This document shows, one piece after another, positions 36,001 to 49,700 of a DNA stretch of 64,000 nt. Under the pieces are notes generated by a model. It did no database searches, had not been told where the DNA came from, and saw only the letters and a list, made by a program, of their open reading frames with translations. Source of the DNA: Pristionchus mayeri (Eukaryota; Nematoda; Chromadorea; Rhabditida; Neodiplogasteridae); the NCBI GenBank assembly GCA_036245805.1, contig BTRK01000006.1:30942901-31006900 (forward strand), given 5' to 3'. Position 1 is the first letter of the stretch. Each line of letters opens with the position of its first letter. The translations under genes were made by a program, and so were the position numbers.

Positions 36001-39000
36001 CTAGTCAGAATGCCACTGATTGCTGTTCCTAGTCAGAATTCCACTGTTGGCTGTCCCTAGTCAGAATGCCACTGTTGGCTGTCCCTAGACAGAATGCCAC
36101 TGTTGGCTGTCCCTAGTCAGAATGCCACTGTTGGCTGTCCCTAGTCAGAATGCCACTGTTTGCTGTCCCTAGTCAGAATGCTACTGTTGGCTGTCCCTAG
36201 ACAGAATGCCACTGTTGGCTGTCCCTAGTCAGAATGCCACTGTTGGCTGTCCCTAGTCAGAATGCCACTGTTGGCTGTCCCTAGTCAGAATGCCACTGTT
36301 GGATGTCCCTAGTCAGAATGCCACTTTTGGCTGTCCCTAGTCAGATTGCCACTGTTGGCTGTCCCTAGTCAGAATGTCACTGTTGGCTTTCCCTAGTCAG
36401 AATTCTACTGTTGGCTCTCCCTAGTCAGAATGCCACTGTTGGCTTTCCCTAGTCAGAATGCCACTGTTGGCTGTCCCTAGTCAGAATGCCACTGTTGGCT
36501 GTCCCTAGTCAGAATGCCACTGTTGGCTGTCCCTAGTCAGAATGCCACTGTTGGCTGTTCCTAGTCAGAATTCCACTGTTGGCTGTCCCTAGTCAGAATG
36601 CCACTGTTGGCTGTCCCTAGTCAGAATGCCACAGTTGGCTGTCCCTAGTCAGATTGCCACTGTTGGCTGTCCCTAGTCAGAATGCCACTGTTGGCTGTCC
36701 CTAGTCAGAATGCCACTGTTGGCTGTCCCTAGTCAGAGTGCCACTGTTGGCTGTCCCTAGTCAGAATGCCACTGTTGGCTGTCCCTAGTCAGATTGCCAC
36801 TGTTGGCTGTCCCTAGTCAGAATGCCACTGTTGGCTGTTCCTAGTCAGAATTCCACTGTTGGCTGTCCCTAGTCAGAATGCCACTGTTGGCTGTCCCTAG
36901 ACAGAATGCCACTGTTGGCTGTCCCTAGTCAGAATGCCACTGTTGGCTGTCCCTAGTCAGAATGCCACTGTTGGCTGTCCCTAGTCAGAGTGCCACTGTT
37001 GGCTGTCCCTAGTCAGAATGCCACTGTTGGCTGTCCCTAGTCAGATTGCCACTGTTGGCTGTCCCTAGTCAGAATGCCACTGTTGGCTGTCCCTAGTCAG
37101 AATGCCACTGTTGGCTGTCCCTAGTCAGAATGCCACTGTTGGCTGTCCCTAGTCAGAATGCCACTGTTGGCTGTCCCTAGTCAGAATGTCACTGTTGGCT
37201 TTCCCTAGTCAGAATTCCACTGTTGGCTGTCCCTAGTCAGAATGCCACTGTTGGCTTTCCCTAGTCAGAATGCCACTGTTGGCTGTCCCTAGTCAGATTG
37301 CCACTGTTGGCTGTCCCTAGTCAGAATGTCACTGTTGGCTTTCCCTAGTCAGAATTCCACTGTTGGCTGTCCCTAGTCAGAATGCCACTGTTGGCTTTCC
37401 CTAGTCAGAATGCCACTGTTGGCTGTCCCTAGTCAGAATGCCACTGTTGGCTGTCCCTAGTCAGAATGCCACTGTTGGCTGTCCCTAGTCAGAATGCCAC
37501 TGTTGGCTGTTCCTAGTCAGAATTCCACTGTTGGCTGTCCCTAGTCAGAATGCCACTGTTGGCTGTCCCTAGACAGAATGCCACTGTTGGCTGTCCCTAG
37601 TCAGAATGCCACTGTTGGCTGTCCCTAGTCAGAATTCCACTGTTGGCTGTCCCTAGTCAGAATGCCACTGTTGGCTGTTCCTAGTCAGAATTCCACTGTT
37701 GGCTGTCCCTAGTCAGAATGCCACTGTTGGCTGTCCCTAGTCAGAATGCCACTGATTGCTGTTCCTAGTCAGAATTCCACTGTTGGCTGTCCCTAGTCAG
37801 AATGCCACTGTTGGCTGTCCCTAGACAGAATGCCACTGTTGGCTGTCCCTAGTCAGAATGCCACTGTTGGCTGTCCCTAGTCAGAATGCCACTGTTTGCT
37901 GTCCCTAGTCAGAATGCTACTGTTGGCTGTCCCTAGACAGAATGCCACTGTTGGCTGTCCCTAGTCAGAATGCCACTGTTGGCTGTCCCTAGTCAGAATG
38001 CCACTGTTGGCTGTCCCTAGTCAGAATGCCACTGTTGGATGTCCCTAGTCAGAATGCCACTTTTGGCTGTCCCTAGTCAGATTGCCACTGTTGGCTGTCC
38101 CTAGTCAGAATGTCACTGTTGGCTTTCCCTAGTCAGAATTCTACTGTTGGCTCTCCCTAGTCAGAATGCCACTGTTGGCTTTCCCTAGTCAGAATGCCAC
38201 TGTTGGCTGTCCCTAGTCAGAATGCCACTGTTGGCTGTCCCTAGTCAGAATGCCACTGTTGGCTGTCCCTAGTCAGAATGCCACTGTTGGCTGTTCCTAG
38301 TCAGAATTCCACTGTTGGCTGTCCCTAGTCAGAATGCCACTGTTGGCTGTCCCTAGTCAGAATGCCACAGTTGGCTGTCCCTAGTCAGATTGCCACTGTT
38401 GGCTGTCCCTAGTCAGAATGCCACTGTTGGCTGTCCCTAGTCAGAATGCCACTGTTGGCTGTTCCTAGTCAGAATTCCACTGTTGGCTGTCCCTAGTCAG
38501 AATGCCACTGTTGGCTGTCCCTAGTCAGAATGCCACTGTTGGCTGTCCCTAGTCAGAATGCCACTGTTGGCTGTTCCTAGTCAGAATTCCACTGTTGGCT
38601 GTCCCTAGTCAGAATGCCACTGTTGGCTGTCCCTAGTCAGAATGCCACTGATTGCTGTTCCTAGTCAGAATTCCACTGTTGGCTGTCCCTAGTCAGAATG
38701 CCACTGTTGGCTGTCCCTAGACAGAATGCCACTGTTGGCTGTCCCTAGTCAGAATGCCACTGTTGGCTGTCCCTAGTCAGAATGCCACTGTTTGCTGTCC
38801 CTAGTCAGAATGCTACTGTTGGCTGTCCCTAGACAGAATGCCACTGTTGGCTGTCCCTAGTCAGAATGCCACTGTTGGCTGTCCCTAGTCAGAATGCCAC
38901 TGTTGGCTGTCCCTAGTCAGAATGCCACTGTTGGATGTCCCTAGTCAGAATGCCACTTTTGGCTGTCCCTAGTCAGATTGCCACTGTTGGCTGTCCCTAG

Positions 39001-40000
39001 TCAGAATGTCACTGTTGGCTTTCCCTAGTCAGAATTCTACTGTTGGCTCTCCCTAGTCAGAATGCCACTGTTGGCTTTCCCTAGTCAGAATGCCACTGTT
39101 GGCTGTCCCTAGTCAGAATGCCACTGTTGGCTGTCCCTAGTCAGAATGCCACTGTTGGCTGTCCCTAGTCAGAATGCCACTGTTGGCTGTTCCTAGTCAG
39201 AATTCCACTGTTGGCTGTCCCTAGTCAGAATGCCACTGTTGGCTGTCCCTAGTCAGAATGCCACAGTTGGCTGTCCCTAGTCAGATTGCCACTGTTGGCT
39301 GTCCCTAGTCAGAATGCCACTGTTGGCTGTCCCTAGTCAGAATGCCACTGTTGGCTGTCCCTAGTCAGAGTGCCACTGTTGGCTGTCCCTAGTCAGAATG
39401 CCACTGTTGGCTGTCCCTAGTCAGATTGCCACTGTTGGCTGTCCCTAGTCAGAATGCCACTGTTGGCTGTCCCTAGTCAGAATGCCACTGTTGGCTGTCC
39501 CTAGTCAGAATGCCACTGTTGGCTGTCCCTAGTCAGAATGCCACTGTTGGCTGTCCCTAGTCAGAATGTCACTGTTGGCTTTCCCTAGTCAGAATTCCAC
39601 TGTTGGCTGTCCCTAGTCAGAATGCCACTGTTGGCTTTCCCTAGTCAGAATGCCACTGTTGGCTGTCCCTAGTCAGATTGCCACTGTTGGCTGTCCCTAG
39701 TCAGAATGTCACTGTTGGCTTTCCCTAGTCAGAATTCCACTGTTGGCTGTCCCTAGTCAGAATGCCACTGTTGGCTTTCCCTAGTCAGAATGCCACTGTT
39801 GGCTGTCCCTAGTCAGAATGCCACTGTTGGCTGTCCCTAGTCAGAATGCCACTGTTGGCTGTCCCTAGTCAGAATGCCACTGTTGGCTGTTCCTAGTCAG
39901 AATTCCACTGTTGGCTGTCCCTAGTCAGAATGCCACTGTTGGCTGTCCCTAGACAGAATGCCACTGTTGGCTGTCCCTAGTCAGAATGCCACTGTTGGCT
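36000..40000 (+). repeat. HOR domain I (94-monomer, 2,632-bp repeat)
   Basis: The marker tgattgctgttcc occurs at 35113, 36009, 37745 and 38641. The 896-bp (32-monomer) step occurs twice, displaced by 2,632 bp (94 monomers). Accompanying ggctctcc, acttttgg and agagtgcc monomers keep their order within both copies. Around 37,300 and 39,680 each copy contains a doubled aatgtcac/ggctttcc plus aattcc group, which supports a block duplication rather than chance. No gene is present. Confidence 0.83.
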
Positions 40001-43000
40001 GTCCCTAGTCAGAATTCCACTGTTGGCTGTCCCTAGTCAGAATGCCACTGTTGGCTTTCCCTAGTCAGAATGCCACTGTTGGCTGTCCCTAGTCAGAATG
40101 CCACTGTTGGCTTTCCCTAGTCAGAATGCCACTGTTGGTTGTCCCTAGTCAGAATGCCACTGTTGGCTGTCCCTAGTCAGAATGCCACTGTTGGCTGTCC
40201 CTAGTCAGAATGCCACTGTTGGCTGTCCCTAGTCAGAATGCCACTGTTGGCTGTCCCTAGTCAGAATGCCACTGTTGGCTGTCCCTAGTCAGAATGCCAC
40301 TGTTGGCTGTCCCTAGTCAGAATGCCACTGTTGGCTTTCCCTAGTCAGAATGCCACTGTTGGCTGTCCCTAGTCAGAATGCCACTGTTGGCTGTCCCTAG
40401 TCAGAATGCCACTGTTGGCTGTCCCTAGTCAGATTGCCACTGTTGGTTGTCCCTAGTCAGAATGCCACAGTTGGTTGTCCCTAGTCAGAATGCTACTGTT
40501 GGCTGTCCCTAGTCAGAATGCCACTGTTGGCTGTCCCTAGTCAGAATGCTACTGTTGGCTGTCCCTAGACAGAATGCCACTGTTGGCTGTCCCTAGTCAG
40601 AATGCCACTGTTGGCTGTCCCTAGTCAGAATGCCACTGTTGGCTGTCCCTAGTCAGAATGCCGCTGTTGGCTGTCCCTAGTCAGAATTCCACTGTTGGCT
40701 GTCCCTAGTCAGAATGCCACTGTTGGCTGTCCCTAGTCAGAATTCCACTGTTGGCTGTCCCTAGTCAGAATGCCACTGTTGGCTGTCCCTAGTCAGAATG
40801 CCACTGTTGGCTGTCCCTAGACAGAATGCCACTGTTGGCTGTCCCTAGTCAGAATGCCACTGTTGGCTGTCCCTAGTCAGAATGCCACTGTTGGCTGTCC
40901 CTAGTCAGAATGCCACTGTTGGATGTCCCTAGTCAGAATGCCACTTTTGGCTGTCCCTAGTCAGATTGCCACTGTTGGCTGTCCCTAGTCAGAATGTCAC
41001 TGTTGGCTTTCCCTAGTCAGAATTCCACTGTTGGCTGTCCCTAGTCAGAATGCCACTGTTGGCTTTCCCTAGTCAGAATGCCACTGTTGGCTGTCCCTAG
41101 TCAGAATGCCACTGTTGGCTGTCCCTAGTCAGAATGCCACTGTTGGCTGTCCCTAGTCAGAATGCCACTGTTGGCTGTTCCTAGTCAGAATTCCACTGTT
41201 GGCTGTCCCTAGTCAGAATGCCACTGTTGGCTGTCCCTAGACAGAATGCCACTGTTGGCTGTCCCTAGTCAGAATGCCACTGTTGGCTGTCCTTAGTCAG
41301 AATGCCACTGTTGGCTGTCCCTAGTCAGAATGCCACTTTTGGCTGTCCCTAGTCAGATTGCCACTGTTGGCTGTCCCTAGTCAGAATGTCACTGTTGGCT
41401 TTCCCTAGTCAGAATTCTACTGTTGGCTGTCCCTAGTCAGAATGCCACTGTTGGCTTTCCCTAGTCAGAATGCCACTGTTGGCTGTCCCTAGTCAGAATG
41501 CCACTGTTGGCTGTCCCTAGTCAGAATGCCACTGTTGGCTGTTCCTAGTCAGAATTCCACTGTTGGCTGTCCCTAGTCAGAATGCCACTGTTGGCTGTCC
41601 CTAGTCAGAATGCCACAGTTGGCTGTCCCTAGTCAGATTGCCACTGTTGGCTGTCCCTAGTCAGAATGCCACTGTTGGCTGTCCCTAGTCAGAATGCCAC
41701 TGTTGGCTGTCCCTAGTCAGAGTGCCACTGTTGGCTGTCCCTAGTCAGAATGCCACTGTTGGCTGTCCCTAGTCAGATTGCCACTGTTGGCTGTTCCTAG
41801 TCAGAATGCCACTGTTGGCTGTCCCTAGTCAGAATGCCACTGTTGGCTGTCCCTAGTCAGAGTGCCACTGTTGGCTGTCCCTAGTCAGAATGCCACTGTT
41901 GGCTGTCCCTAGTCAGATTGCCACTGTTGGCTGTCCCTAGTCAGAATGCCACAGTTGGCTGTCCCTAGTCAGATTGCCACTGTTGGCTGTCCCTAGTCAG
42001 AATGCCACTGTTGGCTGTCCCTAGTCAGAATTCCACTGTTGGCTGTCCCTAGTCAGAATGCCACTGTTGGCTGTCCCTAGTCAGAATGCCACTGTTGGCT
42101 TTCCCTAGTCAGAATGCCACTGTTGGCTGTCCCTAGTCAGAATGCCACTGTTGGCTGTCCCTAGTCAGAATGCCACTGTTGGCTGTCCCTAGTCAGAATG
42201 CCACTGTTGGCTGTCCCTAGTCAGATTGCCACTGTTGGTTGTCCCTAGTCAGAATGCCACAGTTGGTTGTCCCTAGTCAGAATGCTACTGTTGGCTGTCC
42301 CTAGTCAGATTGCCACTGTTGGTTGTCCCTAGTCAGAATGCCACTGTTTGCTGTCCCTAGTCAGAATGCTACTGTTGGCTGTCCCTAGACAGAATGCCAC
42401 TGTTGGCTGTCCCTAGTCAGAATGCCACTGTTGGCTGTCCCTAGTCAGAATTCCACTGTTGGCTGTCCCTAGTCAGAATGCCACTGTTGGCTTTCCCTAG
42501 TCAGAATGCCACTGTTGGCTGTCCCTAGTCAGAATGCCACTGTTGGCTGTCCCTAGTCAGAATGCCACTGTTGGCTGTCCCTAGTCAGAATGCCACTGTT
42601 GGCTGTTCCTAGTCAGAATTCCACTGTTGGCTGTCCCTAGTCAGAATGCCACTGTTGGCTGTCCCTAGACAGAATGCCACTGTTGGCTGTCCCTAGTCAG
42701 AATGCCACTGTTGGCTGTCCCTAGTCAGAATGCCACTGTTTGCTGTCCCTAGTCAGAATGCTACTGTTGGCTGTCCCTAGTCAGAATTCCACTGTTGGCT
42801 GTCCCTAGTCAGAATGCCACTGTTGGCTTTCCCTAGTCAGAATGCCACTGTTGGCTGTCCCTAGTCAGAATGCCACTGTTGGCTGTCCCTAGTCAGAATG
42901 CCACTGTTGGCTGTCCCTAGTCAGAATGCCACTGTTGGCTGTTCCTAGTCAGAATTCCACTGTTGGCTGTCCCTAGTCAGAATGCCACTGTTGGCTGTCC

Positions 43001-46000
43001 CTAGACAGAATGCCACTGTTGGCTGTCCCTAGTCAGAATGCCACTGTTGGCTGTCCCTAGTCAGAATGCCACTGTTTGCTGTCCCTAGTCAGAATGCTAC
43101 TGTTGGCTGTCCCTAGACAGAATGCCACTGTTGGCTGTCCCTAGTCAGAATGCCACTGTTGGCTGTCCCTAGTCAGAATGCCACTGTTGGATGTCCCTAG
43201 TCAGAATGCCACTTTTGGCTGTCCCTAGTCAGATTGCCACTGTTGGCTGTCCCTAGTCAGAATGTCACTGTTGGCTTTCCCTAGTCAGAATTCTACTGTT
43301 GGCTGTCCCTAGTCAGAATGCCACTGTTGGCTTTCCCTAGTCAGAATGCCACTGTTGGCTGTCCCTAGTCAGAATGCCACTGTTGGCTGTCCCTAGTCAG
43401 AATGCCACTGTTGGCTGTTCCTAGTCAGAATTCCACTGTTGGCTGTCCCTAGTCAGAATGCCACTGTTGGCTGTCCCTAGTCAGAATGCCACAGTTGGCT
43501 GTCCCTAGTCAGATTGCCACTGTTGGCTGTCCCTAGTCAGAATGCCACTGTTGGCTGTCCCTAGTCAGAATGCCACTGTTGGCTGTCCCTAGTCAGAGTG
43601 CCACTGTTGGCTGTCCCTAGTCAGAATGCCACTGTTGGCTGTCCCTAGTCGGATTGCCACTGTTGGCTGTCCCTAGTCAGAATGCCACTGTTGGCTGTCC
43701 CTAGTCAGAATGCCACTGTTGGCTGTCCCTAGTCAGAATTCCACTGTTGGCTGTCCCTAGTCAGAATGCCACTGTTGGCTGTCCCTAGTCAGAATGCCAC
43801 TGTTGGCTTTCCCTAGTCAGAATGCCACTGTTGGCTGTCCCTAGTCAGAATGCCACTGTTGGCTGTCCCTAGTCAGAATGTCACTGTTGGCTTTCCCTAG
43901 TCAGAATGCCACTGTTGGTTGTCCCTAGTCAGAATGCCACTGTTGGATGTCCCTAGTCAGAATGCCACTGTTGGCTGTCCCTAGTCAGATTGCCACTGTT
44001 GGTTGTCCCTAGTCATAATGCCACAGTTGGTTGTCCCTAGTCAGAATGCTACTGTTGGCTGTCCCTAGTCAGATTGCCACTGTTGGTTGTCCCTAGTCAG
44101 AATGCCACTGTTTGCTGTCCCTAGTCAGAATGCTACTGTTGGCTGTCTCTAGACAGAATGCCACTGTTGGCTGTCCCTAGTCAGAATGCCACTGTTGGCT
44201 GTCCCTAGTCAGAATGCCACTGTTTGCTGTCCCTAGTCAGAATGCTACTGTTGGCTGTCCCTAGACAGAATGCCACTGTTGGCTGTCCCTAGTCAGAATG
44301 CCACTGTTGGCTGTCCCTAGTCAGAATGCCACTGTTGGCTGTCCCTAGTCAGAATGCCACTGTTGGATGTCCCTAGTCAGAATGCCACTTTTGGCTGTCC
44401 CTAGTCAGATTGCCACTGTTGGCTGTCCCTAGTCAGAATGTCACTGTTGGCTTTCCCTAGTCAGAATTCCACTGTTGGCTGTCCCTAGTCAGAATGCCAC
44501 TGTTGGCTTTCCCTAGTCAGAATGCCACTGTTGGCTGTCCCTAGTCAGAATGCCACTGTTGGCTGTCCCTAGTCAGAATGCCACTGTTGGCTGTCCCTAG
44601 TCAGAATGCCACTGTTGGCTGTTCCTAGTCAGAATTCCACTGTTGGCTGTCCCTAGTCAGAATGCCACTGTTGGCTGTCCCTAGACAGAATGCCACTGTT
44701 GGCTGTCCCTAGTCAGAATGCCACTGTTTGCTGTCCCTAGTCAGAATGCTACTGTTGGCTGTCCCTAGACAGAATGCCACTGTTGGCTGTCCCTAGTCAG
44801 AATGCCACTGTTGGCTGTCCCTAGTCAGAATGCCACTGTTGGCTGTCCCTAGTCAGAATGCCACTGTTGGCTGTCCCTAGTCAGAATGCCACTGTTGGAT
44901 GTCCCTAGTCAGAATGCCACTTTTGGCTGTCCCTAGTCAGATTGCCACTGTTGGCTGTCCCTAGTCAGAATGTCACTGTTGGCTTTCCCTAGTCAGAATT
45001 CTACTGTTGGCTGTCCCTAGTCAGAATGCCACTGTTGGCTTTCCCTAGTCAGAATGCCACTGTTGGCTGTCCCTAGTCAGAATGCCACTGTTGGCTGTCC
45101 CTAGTCAGAATGCCACTGTTGGCTGTTCCTAGTCAGAATTCCACTGTTGGCTGTCCCTAGTCAGAATGCCACTGTTGGCTGTCCCTAGTCAGAATGCCAC
45201 TGTTGGATGTCCCTAGTCAGAGTGCCACTGTTGGCTGTCCCTAGTCAGAATGCCACTGTTGGCTGTCCCTAGTCAGAATTCCACTGTTAGCTATCCCTAC
45301 TCAGAATGCCACTGTTGGCTGTCCCTAGTCAGAATGCCACTGTTGGCTGTCCCTAGTCAGAATGTCACTGTTGGCTTTCCCTAGTCAGAATGCCACTGTT
45401 GGTTGTCCCTAGTCAGAATGCCACTGTTGGATGTCCCTAGTCAGAATGCCACTGTTGGCTGTCCCTAGTCAGATTGCCACTGTTGGTTGTCCCTAGTCAG
45501 AATGCCACAGTTGGTTGTCCCTAGTCAGAATGCTACTGTTGGCTGTCCCTAGTCAGATTGCCACTGTTGGTTGTCCCTAGTCAGAATGCCACTGTTTGCT
45601 GTCCCTAGTCAGAATGCTACTGTTGGCTGTCTCTAGACAGAATGCCACTGTTGGCTGTCCCTAGTCAGAATGCCACTGTTGGCTGTCCCTAGTCAGAATG
45701 CCACTGTTTGCTGTCCCTAGTCAGAATGCTACTGTTGGCTGTCCCTAGACAGAATGCCACTGTTGGCTGTCCCTAGTCAGAATGCCACTGTTGGCTGTCC
45801 CTAGTCAGAATGCCACTGTTGGCTGTCCCTAGTCAGAATGCCACTTTTGGCTGTCCCTAGTCAGAATGCCACTTTTGGCTGTCCCTAGTCAGATTGCCAC
45901 TGTTGGCTGTCCCTAGTCAGAATGTCACTGTTGGCTTTCCCTAGTCAGAATTCCACTGTTGGCTGTCCCTAGTCAGAATGCCACTGTTGGCTTTCCCTAG

Positions 46001-46700
46001 TCAGAATGCCACTGTTGGCTGTCCCTAGTCAGAATGCCACTGTTGGCTGTCCCTAGTCAGAATGCCACTGTTGGCTGTCCCTAGTCAGAATGCCACTGTT
46101 GGCTGTTCCTAGTCAGAATTCCACTGTTGGCTGTCCCTAGTCAGAATGCCACTGTTGGCTGTCCCTAGACAGAATGCCACTGTTGGCTGTCCCTAGTCAG
46201 AATGCCACTGTTTGCTGTCCCTAGTCAGAATGCTACTGTTGGCTGTCCCTAGACAGAATGCCACTGTTGGCTGTCCCTAGTCAGAATGCCACTGTTGGCT
46301 GTCCCTAGTCAGAATGCCACTGTTGGCTGTCCCTAGTCAGAATGCCACTGTTGGCTGTCCCTAGTCAGAATGCCACTGTTGGATGTCCCTAGTCAGAATG
46401 CCACTTTTGGCTGTCCCTAGTCAGATTGCCACTGTTGGCTGTCCCTAGTCAGAATGTCACTGTTGGCTTTCCCTAGTCAGAATTCTACTGTTGGCTGTCC
46501 CTAGTCAGAATGCCACTGTTGGCTTTCCCTAGTCAGAATGCCACTGTTGGCTGTCCCTAGTCAGAATGCCACTGTTGGCTGTCCCTAGTCAGAATGCCAC
46601 TGTTGGCTGTTCCTAGTCAGAATTCCACTGTTGGCTGTCCCTAGTCAGAATGCCACTGTTGGCTGTCCCTAGTCAGAATTCCACTGTTGGCTGTCCCTAG
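40000..46700 (+). repeat. HOR domain J (includes a near-consensus stretch and a 53-monomer repeat)
   Basis: About 40,140-40,420 is an unusually plain stretch in which nearly every monomer is consensus, with only one ggctttcc copy and one ggttg copy. Further on, ctgtctctagacag occurs in monomers starting at 44129 and 45613, 1,484 bp (53 monomers) apart, with matching neighbours (ggatg, cagattgcc/ggttg, ccacag, gctac, tgtttgc). Private changes include agtcataatg near 44,015, ctactcag near 45,299 and tcggattgcc near 43,650. No gene is present. Confidence 0.8.
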
Positions 46701-49700
46701 TCAGAATGTCACTGTTGGCTTTCCCTAGTCAGAATGCCACAGTTGGCTGTCCCTAGTCAGATTGCCACTGTTGGCTGTCCCTAGTCAGAATGCCACTGTT
46801 GGCTGTCCCTAGTCAGAATGCCACTGTTGGCTGTCCCTAGTCAGAATGCCACTGTTGGCTGTCCCTAGTCAGAATGCCACTGTTGGCTGTCCCTAGTCAG
46901 AATGCCACTGTTGGTTGTCCCTAGTCAGAATGCCACTGTTGGATGTCCCTAGTCAGAATGCCACTGTTGGCCGTCCCTAGTCAGATTGCCACTGTTGGTT
47001 GTCCCTAGTCAGAATGCCACAGTTGGTTGTCCCTAGTCAGAATGCTACTGTTGGCTGTCCCTAGTCAGATTGCCACTGTTGGTTGTCCCTAGTCAGAATG
47101 CCACTGTTTGCTGTCCCTAGTCAGAATGCTACTGTTGGCTGTCCCTAGACAGAATGCCACTGTTGGCTGTCCCTAGTCAGAATGCCACTGTTGGCTGTCC
47201 CTAGTCAGAATGCCACTTTTGGCTGTCCCTAGTCAGATTGCCACTGTTGGCTGTCCCTAGTCAGAATGCCACTGTTGGCCGTCCCTAGTCAGATTGCCAC
47301 TGTTGGTTGTCCCTAGTCAGAATGCCACAGTTGGTTGTCCCTAGTCAGAATGCTACTGTTGGCTGTCCCTAGTCAGATTGCCACTGTTGGTTGTCCCTAG
47401 TCAGAATGCCACTGTTTGCTGTCCCTAGTCAGAATGCTACTGTTGGCTGTCCCTAGACAGAATGCCACTGTTGGCTGTCCCTAGTCAGAATGCCACTGTT
47501 GGCTGTCCCTAGTCAGAATGCCACTGTTTGCTGTCCCTAGTCAGAATGCTACTGTTGGCTGTCCCTAGACAGAATGCCACTGTTGGCTGTCCCTAGTCAG
47601 AATGCCGCTGTTGGCTGTCCCTAGTCAGAATGCCAGTGTTGGCTGTCCCTAGTCAGAATGCCACTGTTGGATGTCCCTAGTCAGAATGCCACTTTTGGCT
47701 GTCCCTAGTCAGATTGCCACTGTTGGCTGTCCCTAGTCAGAATGTCACTGTTGGCTTTCCCTAGTCAGAATTCCAATGTTGGCTGTCCCTAGTCAGAATG
47801 CCACTGTTGGCTTTCCCTAGTCAGAATGCCACTGTTGGCTGTCCCTAGTCAGAATGCCACTGTTGGCTGTCCCTAGTCAGAATGCCACTGTTGGCTGTTC
47901 CTAGTCAGAATTCCACTGTTGGCTGTCCCTAGTCAGAATGCCACTGTTGGCTGTCCCTAGACAGAATGCCACTGTTGGCTGTCCCTAGTCAGAATGCCAC
48001 TGTTGGCTGTCCCTAGTCAGAATGCCACTGTTTGCTGTCCCTAGTCAGAATGCTACTGTTGGCTGTCCCTAGACAGAATGCCACTGTTGGCTGTCCCTAG
48101 TCAGAATGCCACTGTTGGCTGTCCCTAGTCAGAATGCCACTGTTGGCTGTCCCTAGTCAGAATGCCACTGTTGGATGTCCCTAGTCAGAATGCCACTTTT
48201 GGCTGTCCCTAGTCAGATTGCCACTGTTGGCTGTCCCTAGTCAGAATGTCACTGTTGGCTTTCCCTAGTCAGAATTCTACTGTTGGCTCTCCCTAGTCAG
48301 AATGCCACTGTTGGCTTTCCCTAGTCAGAATGCCACTGTTGGCTGTCCCTAGTCAGAATGCCACTGTTGGCTGTCCCTAGTCAGAATGCCACTGTTGGCT
48401 GTCCCTAGTCAGAATGCCACTGTTGGCTGTTCCTAGTCAGAATTCCACTGTTGGCTGTCCCTAGTCAGAATGCCACTGTTGGCTGTCCCTAGTCAGAATG
48501 CCACAGTTGGCTGTCCCTAGTCAGATTGCCACTGTTGGCTGTCCCTAGTCAGAATGCCACTGTTGGCTGTCCCTAGTCAGAATGCCACTGTTGGCTGTCC
48601 CTAGTCAGAGTGCCACTGTTGGCTGTCCCTAGTCAGAATGCCACTGTTGGCTGTCCCTAGTCAGATTGCCACTGTTGGCTGTCCCTAGTCAGAATGCCAC
48701 TGTTGGCTGTCCCTAGTCAGAATGCCACTGTTGGCTGTCCCTAGTCAGAATGCCACTGTTGGCTGTCCCTAGTCAGAATGTCACTGTTGGCTTTCCCTAG
48801 TCAGAATTCCACTGTTGGCTGTCCCTAGTCAGAATGCCACTGTTGGCTTTCCCTAGTCAGAATGCCACTGTTGGCTGTCCCTAGTCAGAATGCCACTGTT
48901 GGCTGTCCCTAGTCAGAATGCCACTGTTGGCTGTCCCTAGTCAGAATTCCACTGTTGGCTGCCCCTAGTCAGAATGCCACTGTTGGCTGTCCCTAGTCAG
49001 AATGCCACTGTTGGCTTTCCCTAGTCAGAATGCCACTGTTGGCTGTCCCTAGTCAGATTGCCACTGTTGGCTGTCCCTAGTCAGAATGCCACTGTTGGCT
49101 GTCCCTAGTCAGAATGCCACTGTTGGCTGTCCCTAGTCAGAATGCCACTGTTGGCTGTCCCTAGTCAGAATGTCACTGTTGGCTTTCCCTAGTCAGAATT
49201 CCACTGTTGGCTGTCCCTAGTCAGAATGCCACTGTTGGCTTTCCCTAGTCAGAATGCCACTGTTGGCTGTCCCTAGTCAGAATGCCACTGTTGGCTGTCC
49301 CTAGTCAGAATGCCACTGTTGGCTGTCCCTAGTCAGAATGCCACTGTTGGCTGTTCCTAGTCAGAATGCCACTGTTGGCTGTTCCTAGTCAGAATTCCAC
49401 TGTTGGCTGTCCCTAGTCAGAATGCCACTGTTGGCTGTCCCTAGTCAGAATGCCACTGTTGGCTGTCCCTAGTCAGAATGCCACTGTTGGCTTTCCCTAG
49501 TCAGAATGCCACTGTTGGCTGTCCCTAGTCAGAATGCCACTGTTGGCTGTCCCTAGTCAGAATGCCACTGTTGGCTGTCCCTAGTCAGAATGCCACTGTT
49601 GGCTGTTCCTAGTCAGAATTCCACTGTTGGCTGTCCCTAGTCAGAATGCCACTGTTGGCTGTCCCTAGTCAGAATGCCACAGTTGGCTGTCCCTAGTCAG

